Below are positions 56,023-64,000 of a DNA stretch of 64,000 nt, piece after piece (position 1 is the stretch's first letter; every line of letters starts with the position of its first letter). A program made the translations under genes and the position numbers. Source of the stretch: Rhizophagus irregularis (taxonomy: Eukaryota; Glomeromycota; Glomeromycetes; Glomerales; Glomeraceae); the NCBI RefSeq assembly GCF_026210795.1, contig NC_089442.1, forward strand, positions 620,001 through 684,000. The letters run 5' to 3'. The notes under the pieces were generated by a model. That model made no database searches, was not told where the DNA came from, and saw nothing but the letters and a program-made list of their open reading frames with translations.

Positions 56023-58239
56023 ATGAAGAAAAGTAAAGAATATTCAGAAGATGAATATAAAGATGCTACTGAATTTGAAGACGAAGAAGAAACTATGGAT
56101 GATATGACTGAGGACGAACTTGTGGCTGAAGATGATGACGAACACGTGACTGAAGGTGAAGATGAGTTCGTGGCTGAAGATGAAGGTGAAGACAGAGACG
56201 AACTTGTGGCTGAAGATGAACACATAGCTGAAGACGAAGATGAGCTCATGGTTGAAGACGAACACATGGCTGATGAACATGCGGCTGATGAACACGTGGC
56301 TGAAAATGATGATGATAATGGAACTAGGCCTGAAGTTCCTATCCAGCGTAGTAAAAGGGGAACGCGATCTATTAAATCACGATCACGAAATAAAAGAGGT
56401 GAAAGAGGTGCTTCTAAGTCATCTGTATGGGATCACTTTGATACTAAAACGGCCAAATATCCTGGTCGTCCTGTTTGTAAAAAATGTAATGCTATATTTT
56501 CAGCTGAATCAGGAACTTCTACTTTAAGAAAACACTTGTCTTCTCACAAAATTGCAGCACTAAAACAACGCCAAAAAACTATGCATGATTACCGTGTTGA
56601 TCCTCATCCCAAAAATGAACAGGAGGAACGTGAAAAGTTGGTTGCTAATTGGGTTGTATGTGATATTCAACCTTTTAATGTTGTTGAATGTGAAGAATGG
56701 CGGCAAATGATTGCCAAATTTGATCCGAGATATTGATTTCACAATCGACACACTTTGAAAGACAATGTTGTAAATTTATTTGTGGAAAAATTAGAAGTCG
56801 TTAAATTGGCGGTGCAACAAATTCCAGGAAAGATAGCACTAACTTCAGATATGTGAACAGCCTCAAATAGCTCATCATTTCTGAGTCTTACCATTCATTA
56901 TGTAGATTCTTCTTGGAAACTAAAAAATTTCCTTCTTGATATTATACCAATCGAAGTTCGACATAGTGGATATAATATGGCGAATGCAATAATGGAGGTT
57001 CTTCGTAAGTTCGGTTTAGCTGAGAAAACTTTAGCGCTAACAACCGATAATGCATCCTCGATGGTTACTTGTGGCGAGTTTATAGTAGAAGAACTCGAAG
57101 AAGAATTTCGGAATCTAGATTTCACCCATTACCGATGTGTTGCGCATGTTTTGAATCTTGCGGTTAACAAAGGCTTAGATCTAATTAGTGAATCCGTTAA
57201 GAAAGTAAGATCTCTAATGTCTTACATTAAATCCTCTCAGCCAGTGCGTGACTCGTTAAAAGCACTATGTAAGGTGAAGGGAATCGATTATCTGGCACCC
57301 GAGCTTGACGTTAATACAAGGTGGAATTCTACCTTTTACATGTTGGAAAAGTGGAAAAAAATGGAACCGGCTTTGAATTTACTTGCCGCTGATGATTTAA
57401 ATGTTCGTAGAAGGTATCTTGATGATGTTGATCGTATTAATATTGATGTAAGTATCCTTTCAGCATATCTTTCAATAACAATATTGCGAAAACTTACTAT
57501 ATTTTAATAAAATTAGGATACCATGGTTCTTTTGAGTCCAATCGAACGTGCAACCCGTCTTCTTTCAGCGTCCAGTTATCCAACTCATGGTGACGTTCGG
57601 TTCGTTTTTCTCGGTATCCAGGAGCATTTGTCTCGATATATTAATGATGAAAGTTTTTCGCAGCATATTGTGGCAGATGCAATTTATCAAAAATTAAGTA
57701 ATTACTGGCCTATTATGAGCGAATCTTCACAAATCTCTTCATTATTAGATCCAAGGGTGAAATTTTCTGCATTTGAAGATGAAATCGAAAAAACTAATGC
57801 AAAAAATTTGATATTAAATTTGGCCGGATATGCTTTCTCGTTGTCGCCATTACCCGCAGAAACTACACCGGGAAATAATATTATAGAGACGCAAAGTTTT
57901 TTTCGAAATCTACGTAACAATACCGTTACGTTAAATTCGTTAGAAAATACCAACTCATCGGCATCTAGGACACTTGATAATGAAATGGAAAGGTATTTAG
58001 CAATACCATTAGAAGACCAGGTTGATCCCCTGCTCTGGTGGCAAGTTCGACAGGAAGAATTTCCGATTTTAAGTCGAATTGCACAAGATTATTTATGTAT
58101 TCAAGCCACGAGTGTGGCTTCAGAGCAGGCTTTCTCAGTAGCCGGACTAACAATTTCACCACTGAGAAATAGACTGGATGCTGAAACGGCTAGAGTAACA
58201 TTGTGTTTGAAGAGTTGGATCCGTGAAGCCATTTGTTAA
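56023..58239 (+). pseudogene. hAT transposase with BED finger and two in-frame TGA codons
   Basis: ATG at 56023. The first 100 residues are very acidic with DELVAEDEHIAEDED-like repeats. A BED finger follows (SSVWDHF..CKKCNAIFS..LRKHLSSH, about residues 133-176), then the catalytic core with LTSDM and LTTDNASSMV (first two acidic positions), CVAHVLNLAVNKGLD, NTRWNSTFYML, and a C-terminal dimerisation region WWQVRQEEFPILSRIAQDYL..SVASEQAFSVAG. One 69-bp intron (57448-57516) joins GAT|GAT in phase 0. Two TGA stops lie in the reading frame at 56734-56736 and 56854-56856, the second where hAT proteins normally have Trp after SDM. The frame is otherwise intact over 716 codons, so inactivation is recent or the stops are read through. 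Confidence 0.88.
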
Positions 58240-58457
58240 TAGGTCATTCGATGTATTTGTTAATTGATGTTTTTGAATTTAATGTATTGAAGTTGCTACA
58301 TAATAAATAATAAATAAACTTTGAACATTTAAAGGAACTAATATTTATTTAAAATAAGAATATTATATTTATTGGATTTTTGTAAATTTAATAAATTTCA
58401 AATTTATTTATAATTAAATTGATTGATTGCATGAATTTTACGATATTTTTAATTAAA

Positions 58458-58612
58458 TTGATTGATTAATATAAGGATTTGTGTGAATTTTTGCTTAAAT
58501 TGATTAATACAAGCGGAATTTTACGTGAATTTTTACTAAATTGATTAATACAAGCGGAATTTTGCGTGAATTTTTACTAAATTGATTAATACAAGCAAAA
58601 TTTTGCGTAATC
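58458..58612. repeat. 41-bp subterminal tandem repeats of the hAT
   Basis: AATTGATTAATACAAGCGG recurs at 58499, 58540 and 58581 with ATTTTGCGTGAATTTTTACT between, plus a diverged fourth unit to the left. Subterminal repeats commonly serve as transposase binding sites in hAT elements. Confidence 0.85.
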
Positions 58613-58999
58613 GCTTACAAATTTTGCTAATTTTTTTTGATTAAACCTTTTCATTAATCAAGTGAATCGTGGGACAAATTTCCTAAATATAAATCGGTCC
58701 GGTCCCAGTCCGGTCCGGTCCAGGCTGAAAGACCGGTCTTTTTAGGACCGGACCAGACCGGGCCGGACCGATCCAACCCTAGTAAGTTGCAAATGATAGC
58801 AACAGTAAAAATAAATTGATGATTTATAAAAAGAATATAACATAATGTATCTTGCATGATAAAATTATGGGATGTTATATTGTAAAAACATGTAGTTAAC
58901 ATGTAAACGTAATTTTCATATTGAAATTGAAGAAATGCATTATGCCGATCTATAAGTAAAAACATTTGTTTTGCATAGCACAAAACTTTCTTGACTTTT

Positions 59000-59490
59000 A
59001 TGAACTTTTTAATATTTCTGGAGCTATTAATTAAAGAGATCCCAAATGCAAGGATTATATGTAATTTTATCGGGGCTATAAATTTAACTAATCTTAAAAG
59101 TTTGATTTAGAATGCTAATTTTGAGTAATACATAGATAAACTTTAAAATCGCTAAAATTAAGCACGAAATTAAGGCGGGAGACTTATTCATTTATTACGT
59201 AAAGTCTGTAAATTTGCAATTAAGTGTAACTTTATTAGGGCTACAAATATAATTAATCTTAAAAAGTAGATTTAGAATGCCGTTTTTGAGTCATACATAG
59301 ATAAACTGTTAAAATCGTTAAAATTAAGCACGAAATTAAGGTGTGAGACTTATCCATTCATTATATAAGTCTGTAAATTTCTAATTATGTATAACCTTAT
59401 TAGGGCTACAACTTTAATTAATCTTAAAAGTTAGATTTAGAATACCAATTTTGAGTTTTATACAGAAAAACTGTAATTTTACTGTATCGT
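59000..59490. repeat. 165-bp tandem repeats
   Basis: The word GGGCTA(C/T)AAAT..TAATCTTAAAA..TTTAGAATGC..TTTTGAGT recurs with the reference C at 59076, 59241 and 59406, an exact 165-bp period, with AAAATTAAGCACGAAATTAA in each spacer. Part of the older TIR element. Confidence 0.85.
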
Positions 59491-59529
59491 AAAAATATTT
59501 ATTTTTAATACTATTAATCAAGATTATTT

Positions 59530-61005
59530 TAATTAGAAAAATTAATTTTTTTGATTTTTTAATTACAACAACGTCAAGTTTGACGTTTTTAATTAGAAAA
59601 ATTTTTATTTTTTATTTTTTAACTACAAAAACGTCAAGTTTGACGTTTTTAATTAGAAAAATTAATTTTTTTTATTTTTTAATTACAAAAACGTCAAGTT
59701 TGACGTTTTTAATTAGAAAAATTAATTTTTTTTTGATTTTTTAATTACAAAAACGTCAAGTTTGACGTTTTTAATTAAAAAAATTATTTTTTTTTGATTT
59801 TATAACTACAAAAACGTCAAGTTTGACGTTTTTAATTAGAAAAATTAATTTTTTTTTGATTTTTTAACTACAAAAACGTCTTTGACGTTTTTAATTAAAA
59901 AAAATTATTTTTTTTTATTTTTTAATTACAAAAACGTCAAGTTTGACGTTTTTAATTAAAAAAAATTAATTTCTTTTGTCTTTTTAATTACAAAAACGTC
60001 AAGTTTGACGTTTTTAATTAAAAAAAATTAATTTTTTTTGTTTTTTTAATTACAAAAATGTCAAGTTTGACGTTTTTAATCAAAAAAAATTATTTTTTTT
60101 TGATTTTTTTAATTACAAAAACGTCAAGTTTGACGTTTTTAATCAAAAAAAATTAATTTTTTTTGATTTTTTTAATTACAAAAACGTCAAGTTTGACGTT
60201 TTTAATCAAAAAAAATTAATTTTTTTTGATTTTTTTAATTACAAAAACATCAAGTTTGACGTTTTTAATCAAAAAAATTAATTTTTTTGATTTTTTAATT
60301 ACAAAAACGTCAAGTTTGACGTTTTTAATTAAAAAAATTAATTATTTTTGATTTTTTAATTACAAAAACGTCAGGTTTGACGTTTTTAATTAAAAAAATT
60401 AATTTTTTTTGATTTTTTAATTACAAAAACGTCAGGTTTGACGTTTTTAATTAAAAAAATTAATTTTTTTCGATTTTTTAATTACAAAAACGTCAAGTTT
60501 GACATTTTTAATTAAAAAAATTAATTTTTTTTGATTTTTTAATTACAAAAACGTCAAGTTTGACATTTTTAATTAAAAAAATTATTTTTTAATTACAAAA
60601 ACGTCAAGTTTGACGTTTTTAATTAAAAAAATTAATTTTTTTGATTTTTTAATTACAAAAACGTCAAGTTTGACATTTTTAATTAAAAAAATTAATTTTT
60701 TTGATTTTTTAATTACAAAAACGTCAAATTTGACGTTTTTAATTAAAAAAATTAATTTTTTTGATTTTTTAATTACAAAAACGTCAAATTTGACGTTTTT
60801 AATTAAAAAAAATTAATTTTTTTTGATTTTTTAATTACAAAAACGTCAAGTTTGACGTTTTTAATTAAAAAAATTAATTTTTTTGATTTTTTAATTACAA
60901 AAACGTCAAGTTTGACGTTTTTAATTAAAAAAATTATTTTTTTTTGATTTTTTAATTACAAAAACGTCAAGTTTGACGTTTTTAATTAAAAAAATTAATT
61001 TTTTT
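59530..61005. repeat. 60-bp palindromic satellite, about 24 copies
   Basis: Units of 51-64 bp (mostly about 60) each contain ACGTCAAGTTTGACGT framed by A and T runs, separated by AATTAATTTTTTTGATTTTT..TAATTAC. Single-base variants (GACATTTTT, CGTCAGG, CGTCAAATTTGACG) cluster in neighbouring copies, as expected of local amplification. It abuts the right end of the older TIR element. Confidence 0.95.
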
Positions 61006-61112
61006 CATATTTTAATAAAATGATCGACATATTATTAAAAAATGTTGATTTATTCATGATCTGTCAAGTTAACATTCTTTTTGAGCAGCACAGTTAAACT
61101 CTGCGCAAAAAG

Positions 61113-61180
61113 TTTCTGTACATGTACATGTACATGTTCATGTTCTTGCTCTTGTACTTGTACATGTATATGTACAGAAC
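61113..61180. repeat. TGTACA/CATGTA palindromic microsatellite
   Basis: TGTACATGTACATGTACATG, then TTC/TTG variants, then TGTACATGTATATGTACA. Self-complementary, able to form a hairpin. About 330 bp before the ATG at 61444. Confidence 0.85.
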
Positions 61181-61443
61181 TGTACTAATACTTAAGATTA
61201 AATTGAGAGTTTTTTACGAAAAAGGCAATTTTTTTTGTATCCATGGCAACTATGCATGTGGATGATTTTCAAAATCGGAATAGAAAATTTAGGTGAAAAT
61301 CTGACCAAAATGAAATGATCAACCAAAATTTTTGCCTTTTAGAGTAAAAAATCGCCTAAAAATCCTACTTGGGTGTTAAATACCTTCATAATTTTAATTT
61401 CTCGAAATTTTCTTCCTTCATTATTCAATAAATAAACTATATC

Positions 61444-64000
61444 ATGAAAAATTCTTTCAATCCTACACCAAAATTAAAATCCAGTCCTGTGCCAATTTTG
61501 TTCATTCCTTTTAATAGTTCCGAAAATAAGTGTAAATACTGCAAAAATGAATATTCTCGGACAAAATCTAGACAAAAATATTGTAAAAATTGCTTATTTG
61601 ATTATGTTAATGATCTGACTGACAATAATTTATACTTGGATGTTATATTTTATAGAAATGTAGTTCGATGTATAGAGCATAAGGATTCTGATACACAAAG
61701 TATTCAAGAATGGTGCAATAGTTGTTTTAAAATTTTACATTTTAATCAGATATTTATATATTGTTTCGATTCAGATTATTTTGGTAGAAATGAGCTTTAT
61801 TTAGATTATTTTGATACCAATGATAAAAGAATTAAATGTAAATTATGCGGACATGAGAAATTTTATTATATGAATTTGTGCTCAAATTGCTATTTTATTT
61901 CTTCTGAGTGGATAGAATCAACTTTGGTTAAAAAGCCTATTCCGATTGTTTATTTACCTTGGTGGCATACTTCAAATGGTTGTTTAACTTGTAAACGGGA
62001 CTTGGAATATAAATCTGACTGTCAAAAATGGTGTTCATATTGCTTTATAATTTATACAGGGTGTAGATATTGTTTGACAACAAATATTATTTTTGGAATT
62101 ACAAATCAGTCTAAATGTAGAAAATGTAAAAGAGTTATTGATATTGACGTCACAGGCATTGAGTATAATTTAGAAAAATTTCTTGCCTTTACTAGTAGAA
62201 TATTCATTGTTAATTATATGAATAATATTGAACAAGGGTCAAATTTAGTGAAATTAGTATATCAATTTATGCAGAAACTTGAATATCATGATTTTAATCC
62301 CATTAAAGCAAATGGACAAATTCGATTTATTTCCTTTAGTAGTAATAGGGTAAAATGTAATTATTGTGGAATGGGATATTCTTCAACGCTCTTATTTGAA
62401 CAAAAGTATTGCAAATATTGTTTGTATTTGTATCTTTATGACTTAAATGACAATAACGTATGTCTAGATATGCATATAATAAGTAATACTAGTAATACTC
62501 ATTGTACTAAACATGAATCAGAAAATATTGAATCATGTACACAAAATATTCAAAAGTGGTGTATGAACTGTTCAGAGATTTTATATTTTAAGCAAATAGT
62601 TACAAAATATTCATTTGATATGAATTATTATTATGAAAGACAAAATGAAATAATCAAATGTGAAAAGGATTGTACACTATGTGGTCAGCAAAATTTATTA
62701 ATCAATACTGAGTTTAGTTTGTGTCCAAATTGTTACATAATTTCTTCTGAATGTATAGAATCTACTTCATCCAAAAAATCTATTCTAGTTATTTATTTAT
62801 CATGGTGTTATAATATTGAGCAATGTATAGTTTGTTCAAAAAGTTTACTCTCCGAGACATCAGATGATTGTCAAAAATGGTGTTCAAATTGTTTTACAAT
62901 TTATGCTAGATGTAGATATTGTTTAACAACAAATATTATTTTTGGACTTACAAATCAATCTAAATGTAAAAAATGTGAAAGAATATCATTTATTACTATT
63001 GACACTAAAGTTATTATGGAAATTTTTATTGTTTCCACAAAACATAATACTGATAATCACAATCTGATTGAAAAATATGTTAAAAATAATAATATTTCCA
63101 ATCCATTAAAGATATACAGTTTTATAAGTAATCTTTTTTATCTTGATGCAAAATATATTACATATTCAAATTTAAAAAATAATGAAGACTTTTTTATAGA
63201 ATTTGTATTTATTCCTCATTATAATAGTAATATGTGTCGCAATTGTGGAAGAAAGTATTCTGTGACACTTTTATTTGGACAAAAATATTGTAAATATTGC
63301 TTATATTGGTATATTAAGTTTACAAAGTTTACAACCAAAAATATGATGGATGTACATATAATTACAAACAGTATAAAATGCACTGAACATGAACCAAGAA
63401 CTTTGGATTTTTGTACACAAAGTATCCGTGAATGGTGTATAAATTGTTCTGAAATTTCATACTTTAAACAGATTATTACACAATATTCATTTGATATGGA
63501 AGAACGAAGTAAAATGATTCAAGGTGAAAATTGTAATCTGTGTGGAAATCTAATTGATCGACAAATTTCTTTCATGTGTTTGGATTGTTATTCAGTTTCT
63601 TCTGGATATATAGAATCAATTTTAACTAAAAAAAAAATTCTAATTCTATATCTACCTTGGTGGGATACTTCTAGTTATTGTATAACTTGTGGAGAATATT
63701 TTAAATATAAATCTTACCGTCAAAAATGGTGTTTACATTGCTTTATAATTTATAATAGATGTAGATATTGTTTAACAACAAATATTATTTTTGGGTTTAC
63801 AATCCAATCTCAATGTATAAAATGCAAAAGAGTGGAGCCTTTTAGTATTAATGGAAATCATAATATAGATGAATTTCTTGATTCTACTATTGATACTAAT
63901 GATGAGATTGCTAAATATATGAATAATACTGATGACCCATTAAAAATATATGAGTTCATTAAAAATAAAGTTAAAGTTAGTTGCAAAAATATAAAAATGA
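61444..64000 (+). CDS. Cys-rich zinc-module array protein, kinase E-related, 3' partial
   Basis: ATG at 61444; the frame stays open to the end of the window (852 codons). The start (NPTPKLKSSPVPILFIPFN) matches kinase E (DPTPKLKSSPVPISFISFN). A module of about 283 codons follows three times: CKYCKNEYS..KYCKNCL, an ECNEH-like CIEH, WCNSC, CKLCGH, CSNCYFISSE, a KKPIPIVYLPWWH block, CLTC, QKWCSYC and CRYCLTTNIIFG..CRKCKR. The CRYCLTTNIIFG motif begins at 62062, 62911 and 63760, exactly 849 bp apart twice. The second and third modules have degraded blocks (ILVIYLSWCY; ILILYLPWWD) but keep most Cys. Kinase E has one such module before its kinase domain, so a kinase domain probably lies beyond the window. 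Each module likely binds several zinc ions. Confidence 0.8.
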   Translation, partial: MKNSFNPTPKLKSSPVPILFIPFNSSENKCKYCKNEYSRTKSRQKYCKNCLFDYVNDLTDNNLYLDVIFYRNVVRCIEHKDSDTQSIQEWCNSCFKILHFNQIFIYCFDSDYFGRNELYLDYFDTNDKRIKCKLCGHEKFYYMNLCSNCYFISSEWIESTLVKKPIPIVYLPWWHTSNGCLTCKRDLEYKSDCQKWCSYCFIIYTGCRYCLTTNIIFGITNQSKCRKCKRVIDIDVTGIEYNLEKFLAFTSRIFIVNYMNNIEQGSNLVKLVYQFMQKLEYHDFNPIKANGQIRFISFSSNRVKCNYCGMGYSSTLLFEQKYCKYCLYLYLYDLNDNNVCLDMHIISNTSNTHCTKHESENIESCTQNIQKWCMNCSEILYFKQIVTKYSFDMNYYYERQNEIIKCEKDCTLCGQQNLLINTEFSLCPNCYIISSECIESTSSKKSILVIYLSWCYNIEQCIVCSKSLLSETSDDCQKWCSNCFTIYARCRYCLTTNIIFGLTNQSKCKKCERISFITIDTKVIMEIFIVSTKHNTDNHNLIEKYVKNNNISNPLKIYSFISNLFYLDAKYITYSNLKNNEDFFIEFVFIPHYNSNMCRNCGRKYSVTLLFGQKYCKYCLYWYIKFTKFTTKNMMDVHIITNSIKCTEHEPRTLDFCTQSIREWCINCSEISYFKQIITQYSFDMEERSKMIQGENCNLCGNLIDRQISFMCLDCYSVSSGYIESILTKKKILILYLPWWDTSSYCITCGEYFKYKSYRQKWCLHCFIIYNRCRYCLTTNIIFGFTIQSQCIKCKRVEPFSINGNHNIDEFLDSTIDTNDEIAKYMNNTDDPLKIYEFIKNKVKVSCKNIKM

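Larger units (their letters stand above)
55557..58781 (+). mobile_element. Complete hAT transposon
   Basis: 3225 bp flanked by a perfect 8-bp duplication GTAAGTTG (55549-55556, 58782-58789). Termini TAGGGTTGGATCGGTCC and GGACCGATCCAACCCTA; GC-rich subterminal regions repeat GACCGGTC and GGTCCGG. It encodes a BED-finger/hAT transposase (56023-58239) and carries 41-bp repeats near its right end. Confidence 0.95.
55138..59527. mobile_element. Older TIR element, split by the hAT insertion
   Basis: Left 55138-55250 and right 59420-59527 are inverted repeats sharing AATCTTGATTAATAGTATTA and AAAAATAAATATTTTTA, then TACAGTTTTTCTATA and AATTTTGAGT..ATTCTAAATCTA words. A second inverted pair (CATGCAAGATACATTA) lies at 55268 and 58845. 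The hAT at 55557-58781 interrupts it. The right half also holds 165-bp tandem repeats. No ORF of its own was recognised. Confidence 0.6.

Noticed and set aside
55971..56295. Minus-strand Ser-rich open frames opposite the start of the hAT transposase
   Set aside because: Antisense shadows of the acidic GAA/GAT-rich repeat in the transposase N-terminus.
60610..60816. Open frame encoding repeats of LTFLIKKINFFDFLITKTS
   Set aside because: It is a read-through of the 60-bp satellite, whose period equals 20 codons; not a gene.
59530..61005. CRISPR array
   Set aside because: Regular repeats, but no unique spacers: the whole unit repeats, and the genome is eukaryotic. It is a satellite.

Overview
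The window looks like a repeat-rich stretch of a nuclear genome from an arbuscular-mycorrhizal fungus (Glomeromycotina, most like Rhizophagus). The reasons are very high AT content, short introns (about 45-105 bp, GT..AG), large numbers of TKL-type kinases carrying N-terminal zinc ribbons, a kinase with Sel1-like repeats, a Crinkler-type gene, a KDZ-like transposase next to a zinc-finger gene, and dense small TIR elements. The organism call is inference from gene content; no search was run. Layout: 0.6-2.2 kb kinase gene A (+). 3.7-7.3 kb a tail-to-tail inverted pair of decayed genes. 9.2-9.7 kb an N/Q-rich small protein. 10.8-11.3 kb a two-exon small gene. 12.3-14.0 kb kinase gene B (-), a near copy of A with a small TIR element in its last intron. 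18.6-20.2 kb a broken Crinkler-like gene interrupted by another TIR element. 21.2-21.6 kb a hydrophobic ORF. 23-25 kb repeat debris. 25.5-28.5 kb kinase gene C (-). 30.2-30.8 kb Sel1 remnant and TIR element. 32.3-35.3 kb zinc-finger plus KDZ-like transposase, convergent. 35.8-37.9 kb kinase with Sel1 repeats. 38-42 kb small TIR elements and decayed genes. 43.6-46.0 kb kinase gene E (-). 47.9-51.6 kb kinase gene F (+). 52.3-53.2 kb nested TIR elements. 55.1-59.5 kb an older TIR element split by a hAT transposon with an 8-bp target duplication. 59.5-61.0 kb a 60-bp palindromic satellite. 61.4 kb to the window end an open Cys-rich array gene. The strongest signal is a recurring form of kinase evolution. 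Genes C and F are not ordinary kinases. Each carries a series of [hinge - zinc ribbon - kinase N-lobe] exons, all bounded by phase-0 introns, ending in one exon with the only C-lobe. Only the last N-lobe keeps a canonical glycine loop; the earlier ones are degenerate. Gene C has four N-lobes and gene F has five. At the right edge a relative of gene E repeats its Cys-rich front module three times with an exact 849-bp spacing. Together these suggest tandem amplification of regulatory half-kinase or zinc modules on single catalytic domains, possibly allowing exon skipping to swap N-lobes. A second theme is dense non-autonomous hAT-like activity. Five small elements or transposons have an 8-bp target duplication visible in the sequence, one of them within a kinase intron and one within the Crinkler-like gene.
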